A DNA stretch of 64,000 nucleotides, from the NCBI RefSeq assembly GCF_900236475.1, contig NZ_LT963352.1, positions 3,720,001-3,784,000 of the forward strand, given 5' to 3'. Source of the stretch: Streptomyces chartreusis NRRL 3882 (GTDB lineage: Bacteria; Actinomycetota; Actinomycetes; Streptomycetales; Streptomycetaceae). Made by a program: the position numbers and the translations under genes. How positions within the stretch are numbered: the stretch's first letter is position 1; each line of letters begins with the position of its first letter. This document shows, in pieces, positions 1-9,202 of the stretch. Under the pieces are notes generated by a model. It ran no database searches. It was not told the origin of the DNA and worked only from the letters and a program-made list of their open reading frames with translations.

Positions 1-546
1 CTTGTCCAGCTCGCCGGAGGCGATCTGCTTCCAGGTCGGCTGCTGCTCCTTGGTGCCGCCCCACCACTTGCTCTCCCAGGACAGCAGCAGCAGGTGGTCC
101 TCGCCGACGCGCTGCTCCTCGGGGGTGAGCAGCTGGCCTTCGCGGCGGGTGCCCTCGGGCAGGGACATGTCGTGGTACGTGTACACGATGTCGAGTTCAC
201 GGCCGACGCGCTTCTCGTAGGCGCGCACCTTCTCCGGCAGGTCGTCCCGCTCGTGCGGCACGAACGCCCCGAACCAGGCGCCGCAGGGCGGTTCCAGGAG
301 CGCCGTGGGGCGGCAGTCCGCCTTGGAGCCGGCGGCTCCCGGGTCCGGCCCGGAGGCGTCCCGGAGGGCGAGCACTCCGACCAGGACCGCGCTGACGACC
401 GTGGCGGACGTCATCAGCAGACGGCGCCGGCTCGATGTGAACGGGCCGGCGGACGGCTGTTCCTCGTGTGGCTGTGGCCTCCTGCGGTGCTGCCCGGTCG
501 GAGTCGGTGTGCGGCGAAAGGGACGGTGGGGACGGTTGAACCTCAC
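1..546 (-). CDS. GH26-like glycoside hydrolase, N-terminal part (cut by window edge)
   Basis: The first 182 codons are visible; the gene continues beyond base 1. An Arg/Pro-rich cytoplasmic start is followed by a twin-Arg-like RRR and a single hydrophobic segment (about residues 46-63), so the enzyme is exported or membrane-anchored. The mature part begins with a CGAWFGAF stretch, then a DIVYTYHDM motif and an LLLLSWESKWW motif, which match the N-terminal strands of GH26 beta-mannanase-like TIM barrels. The catalytic glutamates would lie outside the window. The GTG start at 546 overlaps the stop of the preceding gene (GTGA), which fixes the start and implies translational coupling. Likely role: trimming or releasing the polysaccharide made by this operon. 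The family call is from recognition, not a search. Confidence 0.72.
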   Translation of the reverse strand, partial: MRFNRPHRPFRRTPTPTGQHRRRPQPHEEQPSAGPFTSSRRRLLMTSATVVSAVLVGVLALRDASGPDPGAAGSKADCRPTALLEPPCGAWFGAFVPHERDDLPEKVRAYEKRVGRELDIVYTYHDMSLPEGTRREGQLLTPEEQRVGEDHLLLLSWESKWWGGTKEQQPTWKQIASGELDK

Positions 547-983
547 TGAGCAGAACCCTTCGGTGTCCTCGGTGTCGTCCTCGGCGGCGGGGAGGCGCGC
601 AGCGGCGGACAGAACGCGGCGAGTGTGGTCAGCAGCGTCAGTGTCAGCAGCACCCGCTGTGCGCTGAAGGCGTGTGCGGCGATCAGCACGGTCGCGACGA
701 GCATCACCGCGCCGATGCTCAGGAACAGCACCAGCATCAGCCGCTCCAGGAGGTCGGAGCGGCGGGCGAAGTCCGGATCCCGGTGCTCGACGGGGCCCTC
801 GGCGGGCCGCGCCCCCAGCGCGGGGGCGCAGATTCTGACCACGGCCGTGCCCGGGCCCGCCGCCAGGAAGAGGGCGACGGCGGCGCCCCGCAGCGGCGAT
901 CCGCCGGGCAGCGCGAGGGCGGCGAGCGCGAGCCAGCCGCCGAACGGCGGCAGCATCCGGACCACGAGTTCCTGCGGTGTCAT
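543..983 (-). CDS. small integral membrane protein of the polysaccharide operon
   Basis: A 146-residue hydrophobic protein with two N-terminal membrane segments (about residues 15-50) and two more near residues 85-125, ending in a Pro/Thr/Arg-rich tail. An upstream in-frame start at 1022 exists, but the ATG at 983 forms an ATGA overlap with the stop of the preceding gene and is preferred. I do not recognise a family. Its position between a Wzy-like membrane protein and a GH26-like hydrolase, coupled to both by overlapping codons, points to a role in assembly or export of the same surface polymer. Confidence 0.7.
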   Translation of the reverse strand: MTPQELVVRMLPPFGGWLALAALALPGGSPLRGAAVALFLAAGPGTAVVRICAPALGARPAEGPVEHRDPDFARRSDLLERLMLVLFLSIGAVMLVATVLIAAHAFSAQRVLLTLTLLTTLAAFCPPLRASPPPRTTPRTPKGSAQ

Positions 984-2944
984 CGCTCCGCTCCCCCGGC
1001 CTGCTTCAGTACGTAGAGCCATCCCGCGCTGTTCTCCGCCACGAGCTGGAAGCGTGGTGAGGCGGCGACGGACTTCTGGATGCGGTCCAGCTGCGCCTTG
1101 TCGAGCTGTCCGTTCATCTCGGAGTTGGCCGACTGCCCCTGGGTGAGCAGGAAGTAGGCCCGGGCCGGCCGCTCGACCCCGGCCATGTCACCGGCGAGCG
1201 TGCCGGCCGGGTTGCGGACGATCCGGTCGACGTGGCTGCGGGCGTCGTCCAGGAACCAGTAGTGGTCGACACGCCAGTAGGAGGCGTACGCGAGCGGGTA
1301 GTTGCGGTTGGCCGCCACGACCAGCGAGCCGTCGGGCGCCTGGTCGAACAGCTGCCGTACGAGGGCCACTTCCTGCGGCGGGAAGTAGTTGATCCGGTCC
1401 TTGCCCGAGTAGGCCGGGACGAACGCCAGGGTTCCGCCGAGCAGCGCGGCCAGCCCGGCCCAGGTGCCGAGCCCTCGTCTCCGGGCCTTCCCGGGGGCGG
1501 CCTGCCGGCTGCCGGCCTCCTTCGCGGCGGCGTCGGCGGCCAGCGTGCGGACCTTGGGCAGCAGCGCGGCGGCGGCGAAGAACGCGGCGCCGGGCAGCAT
1601 GAACAGCAGCACCCGGAAGATCATCTCGCTGCCGTAGCTGCTCGCCGCGAACATCGGCAGCGGGGCCGCGGCGATCAGCAGCAGGGGCCGGGCCCGGTGC
1701 CGCAGCACCCGTTGGCGCAGGACGCCGAAGGCCGCGAGCAGCAGGACGGACGCGGACAGCAGCCGGGCCGCCCAGGAGGTGGCGATCGCTCCGGTGCCGG
1801 TCGGCGTGGCGCCGTACCCCGTCTCCACGTTGGCGCCGACGTCACCGACGGAGCGGATCATGTCCGGCATCGCCGCGGACAGGAAGGGCAGCGCGGCCGT
1901 CAGACACCAGGCCAGGAAGATCACGACGGTCGTGACCACCGGGACCCAGTCGCGGTAGCGGCGGCTCAGGCACAGCGCGAGCAGGCAGACGACCAGCATG
2001 CCCGGCGTGAGCTGGTGGGAGATGACGATCGCCACGACCATGACGACGAGCACCACCGTCCACACGGCCTGCCGGGGCCGCCCGCCCCGCACCGCGGACC
2101 GGCCGAAGCGGCGCAGGACCAGGGCCAGGACGCCGACATGCAGCGCGTACGCCACGGACTGGGGGGAGAAGTAGTCCTGGCCGACCCAGTTGGCGACGTA
2201 GAAGAGCCAGACCGCGGTCCAGATCAGCCGCCGGTCCTCGGTGAAGGTGCGGTAGATCAGCAGCAGCGGGAGCAGCAGCATCAGGCTGGAGACCAGGGGC
2301 CACCAGGCCATGAACATCGCCGCCGAGTCCACGCCCAGCAGCCGCATCAGGGCGGCCTGCGCGGCGAAGAAGCCGGGCCACTGGTCGTACACCGCCATGT
2401 CGCCGACCTGGTCGGCTGTCTGCAGACCGCCGGCCGTCAGCAGATGGTCGATGACCGCCTCGTGCTTCCACGCCCAGGCGTACAGCGGGGTCGGGTAGAG
2501 CACGGCCTGCGTGGCCCGCTCCATCACCAGCAGCCCGAGGACGTAGGCCGCGGCCCAGGCGCCCGGCCGGCGCGGATCGCGCACCGTGAACCAGAAGCCG
2601 GTGGTGAGCACCACGAGGCCGGCCCAGAAGGCCGGGTGCAGCGCGGTGACCAGCCCGTAGTCGTCGAGCCGCGAGACGTCGGTGTGCCGCACGGCGTACG
2701 CCCACAGGGCGAGCGCGACGAACAGCGGAACGCCGGGCCAGGCCACCGCGCGCCGCCCGGACCAGGCGGGGGGCAGGTCGGACAGATCCGTCACGGGCTC
2801 ATGGGCGGGGCTCGACGACTCCGAGGAGGAGGGGCTGGAGGACTGGCTGGAGGTCTCGGGGCTGCTGCCGGGGGTGTTCGCGCCGTCCCGTGCCGGTGTG
2901 GGTTCTGGCGTGGATCTCTCCCTCGGAGTTACTGGCGGACGCAC
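980..2944 (-). CDS. polytopic membrane protein, Wzy/glycosyltransferase-C-like
   Basis: A 654-residue protein. The first 60 residues are hydrophilic and Pro/Ser/Glu-rich; about eleven membrane segments then run to about residue 520, and a soluble C-terminal domain of about 130 residues follows. A large loop with a DMAVYDQWPGF stretch lies in the first third, as in GT-C or Wzy-like proteins that handle lipid-linked glycans. The C-terminal domain contains VVAANRNYPLAYASYWRVDHYWF, written here as a Tyr/Trp-rich region (about residues 550-575). The GTG start has a GGGGGGAA ribosome site 6 bases upstream. The neighbours are a flippase upstream and a glycosidase downstream. Polymerase or glycosyltransferase are both possible; no diagnostic catalytic motif was seen. 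Confidence 0.65.
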   Translation of the reverse strand: MRPPVTPRERSTPEPTPARDGANTPGSSPETSSQSSSPSSSESSSPAHEPVTDLSDLPPAWSGRRAVAWPGVPLFVALALWAYAVRHTDVSRLDDYGLVTALHPAFWAGLVVLTTGFWFTVRDPRRPGAWAAAYVLGLLVMERATQAVLYPTPLYAWAWKHEAVIDHLLTAGGLQTADQVGDMAVYDQWPGFFAAQAALMRLLGVDSAAMFMAWWPLVSSLMLLLPLLLIYRTFTEDRRLIWTAVWLFYVANWVGQDYFSPQSVAYALHVGVLALVLRRFGRSAVRGGRPRQAVWTVVLVVMVVAIVISHQLTPGMLVVCLLALCLSRRYRDWVPVVTTVVIFLAWCLTAALPFLSAAMPDMIRSVGDVGANVETGYGATPTGTGAIATSWAARLLSASVLLLAAFGVLRQRVLRHRARPLLLIAAAPLPMFAASSYGSEMIFRVLLFMLPGAAFFAAAALLPKVRTLAADAAAKEAGSRQAAPGKARRRGLGTWAGLAALLGGTLAFVPAYSGKDRINYFPPQEVALVRQLFDQAPDGSLVVAANRNYPLAYASYWRVDHYWFLDDARSHVDRIVRNPAGTLAGDMAGVERPARAYFLLTQGQSANSEMNGQLDKAQLDRIQKSVAASPRFQLVAENSAGWLYVLKQAGGAER

Positions 2945-2991
2945 GGTGGTTCCCCCCTGGCGGTTCGGCTCTGTTCGGCTCTGGAGCTTGA

Positions 2992-5241
2992 TCAGGCGCT
3001 GGGTCGGCCGTTCGGACTTCTGCGGGGCCCTGGCCCCATGGCCGACGCGGCACGGCGGCAGAGCGGCAGGAGCAGGACGAGTACGACAAGTACGGCGAGC
3101 AGGGGCGGCGCGACCGGTGCGAGCGCCTCACGCCACACCCAGCCGCCGACCGCGACGAGATACAGAACCCCCCAGCGCCCCGGCCACGTCAGCCGCCCGC
3201 CCGCGCTCGCGAGCAGCAGCCACAGCGGTACGAGACACAGCAGCTGGCAGACCGGCGGCGCCCAGCGGAGCAGCGGCTCGGGCCCGTCGAGCCCGACCGC
3301 GTCCGCGAGGAAGCCGGCCGTCTTCACATACAACGCCCCGTCCGCCGGCCGCGGTTCCCGCCCGAGGGCGACCGGTGCGGCGTACAGGGCGAGCAGGGCG
3401 GCGTAGAGCGCCGTGCCGGGCAGCCACGGGTCGCGCCTGGTGCACAGCGTGACGGCGGCGACGAACACCACGAGCAGCAGACCTCCCGCGGTGAGCGACG
3501 GCAGCGGCAGGCCCTCCAGCAGCTGACGTCCCGTCAGTGCCGCTTCGGTGGCGCCGTCGAGCCAGGGCAGGTCGCGCAACGGCGCCCAGAAGAAGACGGT
3601 GGCAACACCGAGCAGGCTCCAGAGGGCGCCTCTCAGCCGCCGCTCCTGCGGATCCTGGTCCGGTTCCGCCGGTTTTGCGACCTCGTGGCGCGGTGGCTCA
3701 CCGGCCGGCCCTTCCGGCCGCACGATCAGCGCCAGCGTGTCCGCCTGGAGCGCCTCACGTTCGTATCCTGGGCGCCCTATGAAGAGCGTGACCGTGTCCT
3801 CGTCGCCGTCCTTGGGCTGGTACGCCGCCCGGCGGGCCCAGGTCGTGCCGTACCCGGCGGTGGCGTTCAGCTTCGCCCAGCGGGTGCCGTAGGAGGGGTC
3901 GGCGGGCGTACGGGCCGCGGGCGCGCTGTCGTTGTGCCGCAGTGCCGCTCGCAGCCCGGCCGTGGAGACGACCGCGATCAGCGTCATGCTCAGCAGCACC
4001 GCCCAGCCGGCGCCCGCGATCCCGGCCGGGGTGAACAGCACGGCCGCGCTGCCGAGCACCAGGGCGCACATGGCGCCTTGGAGCGCGGCGAGCACCCCTG
4101 TACGCCCCTGCACGCGCAGTACGCCGATGTACAGCTCCACCACCACCCGGGGCAGCGCGCCGAGGGCGAGCAGCCGCAGCACGGTCGAGCCGTGCTCGGC
4201 GTAGTCCGGGCTGAAGGGCGTGAGGATGTACGGGGCGAAGAGGACCAGCACGGCCACGACCGGGACCAGCAGCAGCGTCATGCGCCGCAGCGCGCCCCGG
4301 ACGCCGTCGGCGAGCTGTCGGGGGTCGTGGGAGGCGTGCGCGGTGAGGGACGAGGCCATGTTGATGGCCATGAACTCCATCGTGCCGCCGACGGTGTACG
4401 CCACGTAGAAGTAGCCGTTCTCGGCGGCGCTGAAGCGGACCGCGACCATCACCGGCAGCAGGTTGATCATCGCCAGGCTGAACAGCGCGCCCAGCGAGTC
4501 CCCGGCCAGGAAGCGGCCCATGTCGCGGAGTTTCGGGGGCTCTTTGTCGCGGTCGAGTTCGGCCTGGCGCGGGATGAGCCGGCGGAAGATCAGCCAGCCC
4601 AGCGGCAGCGTGGAGAAGGCGATCGCCACCGCCCAGGAGACGAAGATGCCGAGGACGGGCAGCGCGCCGGCGAAGACGGCCAGCAGGGCGAGTTTCCCGA
4701 CCGAGAACACCGCGTTCCCGGCCGGCACCCACTCCGCCTTGCGCAGGCCGGTGAGCACTCCGTCCTGGAGCGTGAGCAGCGCCCAGGCCACGCACGCCGC
4801 GACGAACACCGCTCCCGCCATGGGCGTGCCCAGTGGGGCGTACGACGCTCCCCACGCGTCGAGCGTGAGCAGGAAGACGGCGGCGGCGAGCGCCACGACC
4901 AGCGAACTGGCCGCGTACGTGCCCCACACCAGGCGTCCGGTCTCGCGACCCGCGCGCGGGACGAACCGGACGACGGCGCCGATCATCGTCGTCGCCGTGA
5001 TGCTGGCGAGCAGCCGCATCGCGGCGATGGCGGCGGAGCCCTGGCCGACGGCCTCCTCGGAGTAGTAACGGGCGGCCACCAGCCAGAACCCCAGGCCCAG
5101 TACGGCGGACACGCCGGTGCTGAGCATGAGGAAGTAGGCGTTCTTGAACAGTGAGTCGTGCGTGTGCTCGTCGACGGCAGTTTTCGGTCCGCCGCCGTCG
5201 GCGCGCGCGGTGGCGGGCTCGTGCACCTGGATCTCAGCCAC
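2992..5241 (-). CDS. Wzx/MVF-type polysaccharide flippase fused to a C-terminal membrane domain
   Basis: A 749-residue protein. Residues 30-435 form a 12-segment lipid-linked oligosaccharide exporter of the Wzx/MOP superfamily, recognisable from the N-terminal LFKNAYFLMLSTG stretch and the helix pattern. Residues 450-535 are a hydrophilic linker, and residues 537-730 add about six more membrane segments that a normal flippase (about 420-500 residues) does not have. The preferred GTG start at 5241 gives an 8-bp overlap with the upstream aminotransferase stop and has a GGGAGGG site upstream. The frame stays open far upstream as antisense-type high-GC sequence, which is not coding. Likely role: moving undecaprenyl-linked repeat units across the membrane; the function of the extra domain is unknown. 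Confidence 0.78.
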   Translation of the reverse strand: MAEIQVHEPATARADGGGPKTAVDEHTHDSLFKNAYFLMLSTGVSAVLGLGFWLVAARYYSEEAVGQGSAAIAAMRLLASITATTMIGAVVRFVPRAGRETGRLVWGTYAASSLVVALAAAVFLLTLDAWGASYAPLGTPMAGAVFVAACVAWALLTLQDGVLTGLRKAEWVPAGNAVFSVGKLALLAVFAGALPVLGIFVSWAVAIAFSTLPLGWLIFRRLIPRQAELDRDKEPPKLRDMGRFLAGDSLGALFSLAMINLLPVMVAVRFSAAENGYFYVAYTVGGTMEFMAINMASSLTAHASHDPRQLADGVRGALRRMTLLLVPVVAVLVLFAPYILTPFSPDYAEHGSTVLRLLALGALPRVVVELYIGVLRVQGRTGVLAALQGAMCALVLGSAAVLFTPAGIAGAGWAVLLSMTLIAVVSTAGLRAALRHNDSAPAARTPADPSYGTRWAKLNATAGYGTTWARRAAYQPKDGDEDTVTLFIGRPGYEREALQADTLALIVRPEGPAGEPPRHEVAKPAEPDQDPQERRLRGALWSLLGVATVFFWAPLRDLPWLDGATEAALTGRQLLEGLPLPSLTAGGLLLVVFVAAVTLCTRRDPWLPGTALYAALLALYAAPVALGREPRPADGALYVKTAGFLADAVGLDGPEPLLRWAPPVCQLLCLVPLWLLLASAGGRLTWPGRWGVLYLVAVGGWVWREALAPVAPPLLAVLVVLVLLLPLCRRAASAMGPGPRRSPNGRPSA

Positions 5242-6493
5242 GGGACTGACCCAGCCCTCCCGGCGCCGGCCCGCCGCGGGGCGGTTCTCCCGGTGCCTCG
5301 GCCGGCCGTGCCCCGGACCGCTCCAGCACCTCGACGACCGTCCGGGCCCGCAGCGGGTCAACGGGCAGTGCGTGCCGCGCGAACCAGCGGGCCGCCTCGG
5401 GGGCCGGTGAGAGGTCGGTGAACTGCTCCCCGGCGTAGTCGTCCAGGGGCGGGTCGTAGAGGTAGCCGACGACGATGCCCTGCCGCGCCAGCGCAGCGAT
5501 CGCCGCGTCCCGGTCCGCCACGAACAGCGGGACGCGGAACAACGGCTGGGTGCCGTGCGCGTCACGCCGCTTGGCCCAGGGCGTGGACAGCAGCAGCTCC
5601 GTGCCCGCCCGGCAGGCCTCCAGCACCTCGTCCAGCCGGTCGAGCTTGCGCCCGACGCGCCGCAGCCGCAGCCGGCCGGACTCCTGGCGGTAGTCGTGCA
5701 TGTCGACGCGTACCCACGGGTGGTGGGCGTCGAGCCCGGGCGCCCGGTGGGCGGCCCGCGCGAGTTCGTCCGGGCGCAGCGGCATCCGGATCTCCTCGCG
5801 GTCCGCCAGCCCCAGCAGCCGGATCGCGGCCCAGGCGGCGCGCCGCAGCCGCAGCCCGCGCACCGCAGCCTCCGCGTACGGCCGGACCAGGTAGGCGAGT
5901 TCGGCGCTCGTCCGGCGCGGCGCGAGCAGTCCCGCGCAGGTCTTCTCCACCGCCTCCCGTAACCCCGGATCGGCGAGCGAGAGCACGCCTCCGGCCTTCG
6001 CCCCGACGTGCTTGGACAGGCTGAAAGCGGAGGCCTCGCCCCACGCCCCGACCGGCCGGTCCCCCACCCGGCTGCCGATGGCGTGCGCCGCGTCCTCGAA
6101 CAGCGGGATCCCCAGGGCGTCGCACTTCTGCCTGAGGCCCGGTGCCGGGTCCGGGTTCCCGTACAGGTTCGTCGTGAGCACGGCCGACACCGATCTCCAC
6201 GTCTCGTCCGGCACGGCATCGATGTCGATGGACGCGTCGAGCGGGTTCAACGGCGCCTGCACCGGGCGAAGTCCGGCCGCGAGCACGACGAAGAAGATGA
6301 CGTCGTCGTTGACCGGCGACATCAGCACCCGCCCGCCGGGCGGGCACCAGTGGCGCAGTGCCACGTACAGCCCGAAACGGCACGACGGTACGTACACGCA
6401 TTCCCGGCCGAGCCGCACGCGCATGGTCTCTTCCAGCCGCTTCGGCTGCACGCCATGCCGCACCGAGCCCGGACCGGCCTCCCCAATGGCCAT
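5234..6493 (-). CDS. DegT/DnrJ/EryC1/StrS-family aminotransferase-like protein
   Basis: A 419-residue PLP-fold protein of the sugar aminotransferase family. The motif LFEDAAHAIGS supplies the PLP-contacting Asp and His, and SAFSLSKHVGAKAGG carries the likely Schiff-base Lys161. Such enzymes install an amino group on a nucleotide-linked keto-sugar. The C-terminal 25 residues are Pro/Gly-rich and extra. It is the first gene of the minus-strand polysaccharide operon in this window, with a clear AGGGGGG ribosome site before the ATG at 6493 and an 8-bp overlap with the flippase gene. The N-terminal part diverges from typical members (YVPSCRFGLYVALRHW in place of the usual loop), so the substrate cannot be assigned. 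Confidence 0.8.
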   Translation of the reverse strand: MAIGEAGPGSVRHGVQPKRLEETMRVRLGRECVYVPSCRFGLYVALRHWCPPGGRVLMSPVNDDVIFFVVLAAGLRPVQAPLNPLDASIDIDAVPDETWRSVSAVLTTNLYGNPDPAPGLRQKCDALGIPLFEDAAHAIGSRVGDRPVGAWGEASAFSLSKHVGAKAGGVLSLADPGLREAVEKTCAGLLAPRRTSAELAYLVRPYAEAAVRGLRLRRAAWAAIRLLGLADREEIRMPLRPDELARAAHRAPGLDAHHPWVRVDMHDYRQESGRLRLRRVGRKLDRLDEVLEACRAGTELLLSTPWAKRRDAHGTQPLFRVPLFVADRDAAIAALARQGIVVGYLYDPPLDDYAGEQFTDLSPAPEAARWFARHALPVDPLRARTVVEVLERSGARPAEAPGEPPRGGPAPGGLGQSRG

Positions 6494-6803
6494 CCGCCCC
6501 CCTGGTGTGCCATCGGAACGCCCCCTCCCCGAGGCCTTCCGGCACCCGCCCAGAGTCGCCCCGTTCGCACCGCTCCGTCAAGATTGCGTCGCGTCCTGTG
6601 GATAACTTCCGGCACGCACGAATGTGACGTACCGTCCGCAGCGCCGGAGTCGCCCCGTCCGGCCCCACCCGGGCCCACCTGCCCCGTTCGCCCGTGTTCG
6701 CCTCCTCGGACACTGCCCAGGACCGGTCTGCCACCCGTAACGTGTGGCACGACCACGAACACGTGGCGACGACACGGCACACCCGAAAGCGAGGCAGCAC
6801 CCG
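6494..6803. other. divergent intergenic region
   Basis: These 310 bases separate the minus-strand polysaccharide operon from plus-strand fahA and must hold both promoters. I could not pick out convincing -35/-10 pairs. A TGTGGATAA nonamer at 6597-6605 is the complement of the DnaA-box consensus TTATCCACA; a second copy, TTATCCACA, lies upstream of recQ. No additional gene is supported: open frames here lack ribosome sites and protein-like composition. Confidence 0.5.
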
Positions 6804-8015
6804 ATGCCCCCCTTCGATGTCCCCGAGGGCGACCCCTTCGGCCCGCACAACCTGCCGTACGGCGTGTTCTCCCTCCCCGGCTCCTCCCACCGGACCGTGG
6901 GCGTCCGGCTCGGCGACCACGTGCTGGACGCCGGCGCGGCGGCCCACGCGCTCGGCTCCCCGTACGCCTCCCTGCTCGCCCGGCCGACCCTCAACCCGCT
7001 GCTGGCCGCGGGCCGCACGGCCTGGTCGGACGTCCGCCGGGCGCTGACGGCGTGGGTGACCGTGCCGTCCCACCGCGAGACCGTCGCACCGATGTTCCAC
7101 CCCCTGTCCTCGGTGACCCTGCACCTCCCCTTCGAGGTCGCGGACTACGTCGACTTCTACGCGTCCGAGAACCACGCCCGGAACGTCGGCCGGATCTTCC
7201 GCCCCGACGCCGAGGACTCCCTGACCCCCAACTGGAAGCACCTGCCGATCGGCTACCACGGCCGCTCCGGCACGGTCGTCGTCTCGGGCACGGACGTCGT
7301 ACGCCCCGCCGGCCAGCGCAAGGCGCCCGCGGACCCGGCTCCCGTCTTCGGCCCGTCCGTGCGCCTGGACATCGAGGCGGAGGTCGGCTTCGTGGTCGGC
7401 GTGCCGTCCCGGATGGGCGGGCCGGTGTCCCTCGACGGCTTCCGCGAGCACGTCTTCGGCCTCTGCCTCCTCAACGACTGGTCCGCGCGCGACATCCAGG
7501 CCTGGGAGTACGTCCCGCTCGGCCCGTTCCTCGGCAAGTCCTTCGCCACGTCGGTGTCGGCGTGGATCACCCCGCTGGACGCCCTGGAGGACGCCCGGGT
7601 GACCCCGCCGGCCCGGACGCACGAGCTGCTGCCCTATCTGGACGACAGCGACGAGGAACCCGGCGGCTACGACCTGCGGATCACCGTCGCCGTGAACGGC
7701 CACGTCGTCTCCGAGCCGCCCTTCTCCACCATGTACTGGACGGCCGCCCAGCAGCTCGCCCACATGACCGTCAACGGCGCCTCCCTGCGCACCGGCGACC
7801 TGTACGGCTCGGGCACGGTCAGCGGCCCGGCGGACCGCGAGCGCGGCTCCCTCCTCGAACTGACCTGGAACGGCCGCGATCCGCTCGAACTCCCCGACGG
7901 CAAGCGGACGTTCCTGGAGGACGGCGACGTGGTGACGCTGTCGGCCTGGGCCCCGGGACCGGACGGTGTGCGGGTGGGGCTGGGCGAGGTGACGGGGCGG
8001 GTGGTGCCGGCCTGA
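6804..8015 (+). CDS. fahA: fumarylacetoacetase
   Basis: A 403-residue enzyme that hydrolyses fumarylacetoacetate to fumarate and acetoacetate, the last step of tyrosine/homogentisate catabolism. The family signature is plain: YVDFYASENHARNVG with the catalytic His (residue 124), the metal-ligand region RLDIEAEVGF, and LLNDWSARDIQAWEY followed by PLGPFLGKSF. The N-terminal SH3-like domain (about 1-100) is also present. The ATG at 6804 is preferred over an upstream in-frame ATG at 6744 because AGCGAGG lies at ribosome-site distance and the protein then matches the family length. It stands alone, divergent from the polysaccharide operon. The homogentisate dioxygenase gene is not in the window. 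Confidence 0.95.
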   Translation: MPPFDVPEGDPFGPHNLPYGVFSLPGSSHRTVGVRLGDHVLDAGAAAHALGSPYASLLARPTLNPLLAAGRTAWSDVRRALTAWVTVPSHRETVAPMFHPLSSVTLHLPFEVADYVDFYASENHARNVGRIFRPDAEDSLTPNWKHLPIGYHGRSGTVVVSGTDVVRPAGQRKAPADPAPVFGPSVRLDIEAEVGFVVGVPSRMGGPVSLDGFREHVFGLCLLNDWSARDIQAWEYVPLGPFLGKSFATSVSAWITPLDALEDARVTPPARTHELLPYLDDSDEEPGGYDLRITVAVNGHVVSEPPFSTMYWTAAQQLAHMTVNGASLRTGDLYGSGTVSGPADRERGSLLELTWNGRDPLELPDGKRTFLEDGDVVTLSAWAPGPDGVRVGLGEVTGRVVPA

Positions 8016-8081
8016 CGGCGCTCCACGGCTCAGATCTGGCCGACAGTCGCCTCTCCCCGTTCCTCTGATGCCGATCGACCC

Positions 8082-8127
8082 CTGACTCACACCGCCCGGC
8101 ACCGTCATACTGGGCTCGGGCGGTGTG
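8082..8127 (+). promoter_or_regulatory. candidate promoter with inverted-repeat operator for the M56 peptidase gene
   Basis: CTGACT at 8082-8087 and CATACT at 8106-8111 form a plausible -35/-10 pair with an 18-base spacer. An 11-bp perfect inverted repeat, CACACCGCCCG at 8088-8098 and CGGGCGGTGTG at 8117-8127, flanks the -10 box. The arms are 18 bases apart, so the sequence could be a two-half-site operator; a hairpin ending fahA transcription is the alternative. The regulator is not known. Confidence 0.45.
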
Positions 8128-8263
8128 CCCGCACGCGCACACGGCACGTTCGGCGCACTCGTCGGTGTGTACGTCAACCACGTCACGGGTGCGCACAGCA
8201 GCCGCCCTCCCCCGCACGACCTGTAGCCGCCCTTCTTCCGACCAGGAACCGGAGCCCGTGGCA

Positions 8264-9202
8264 ATGACCGTCTGCCTGCTCCTGCTGAGCGTTGTCGCCG
8301 TGACGGCCGCCGTACCCGTTCCCCGTGCGCTGACCCGGGCCGACTGGCCCGAGCGGGAACCGGTGGTCGGGCTGTGGGTGTGGCAGTGCCTGGTCGCCAC
8401 CGTCCTGCTGTGCTGTGTGACGGCACTCGCCCTGGGCGCCGCCGCGGTGTTCGGCACGGTCCGCGCCCAGCTCTTCGCCCCGGCTCCGCCCGCGGTGACG
8501 GCGGCGTACGACCTGTCGACCGCCCCGCCGTGGGCCGCCGCCCTCACCCTGCTGCTGGCCTGCGGTGCCGCCTGGACGACCGCGATGCTGGCGCGGGAAC
8601 TCGTCGAGGCGCGCCGGCGCCGCGCGCAGGCCCGCGCCCACCTCCGCGAACGCGCCCCCGACCTGCCCGCCGGACTGCCCGCCGCCCGCGGCCCCCTCCT
8701 GGTCCTGGAGGACGAATACCCCGACGCCTGGTGGATGCCCGGCAACCCGCCCCAGCTGATCGTCACCACGGGCGCCCTGCACCGCCTCACGGGCCACCAG
8801 CTCGACGCCGTCCTCACCCACGAGCGCGGCCACGCCCGCGCCCGCCACGACTGGCTGCTGCATCTGTCCACGGCCCTGGCCACGGGCTTTCCCCGCATCC
8901 CGCTGTTCGCCCACTTCTGCGACCAGACGCACCGCCTGGTGGAACTGGCCGCCGACGACACGGCCTCCCGCCGCTGCGGCCACCTGACCACGGCCCTGGC
9001 GCTGATCGAGCTCAACCAGCACCGCGGCGTCCTGTCCTGCGCCTCCAGCCACCGCCTGCTGGGCGAGCGGGTCGACCGGCTCCTGGAGCCGCCGCCCCGG
9101 CTGGGCCGCCGGCACCGGGCCCTGACGACGACCACGGCCGCGCTGGTACCGCTGCTGCCCCTGCTGATCGTGTTCGCGCCGGGTCTGACTGCCCTGTCGT
9201 AG
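8264..9202 (+). CDS. M56-family (BlaR1/MecR1-like) membrane zinc metallopeptidase
   Basis: A 312-residue membrane protein. Four hydrophobic segments are visible: near residues 2-20, 36-66, 88-106 and at the very C-terminus. The zinc-binding HERGH motif (residues 186-190, HExxH) lies in a cytoplasmic domain, followed by an ELAADDTAS stretch that supplies the third ligand region. M56 proteins cleave a repressor or other substrate after sensing a signal. No BlaI/MecI-type repressor gene lies beside it and no extracellular sensor domain is present, so the partner is unknown. The start is ATG at 8264 or an in-frame GTG at 8258; both have AGGA-type sequence upstream. Confidence 0.85.
   Translation: MTVCLLLLSVVAVTAAVPVPRALTRADWPEREPVVGLWVWQCLVATVLLCCVTALALGAAAVFGTVRAQLFAPAPPAVTAAYDLSTAPPWAAALTLLLACGAAWTTAMLARELVEARRRRAQARAHLRERAPDLPAGLPAARGPLLVLEDEYPDAWWMPGNPPQLIVTTGALHRLTGHQLDAVLTHERGHARARHDWLLHLSTALATGFPRIPLFAHFCDQTHRLVELAADDTASRRCGHLTTALALIELNQHRGVLSCASSHRLLGERVDRLLEPPPRLGRRHRALTTTTAALVPLLPLLIVFAPGLTALS

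Noticed and set aside
1232..3406. A 724-codon open frame on the plus strand opposite the membrane-protein genes
   Set aside because: Its composition (Arg/Gly/Gln/His-rich, no domain) is the antisense shadow of high-GC coding DNA, and the minus-strand genes have overlapping starts and real domains.
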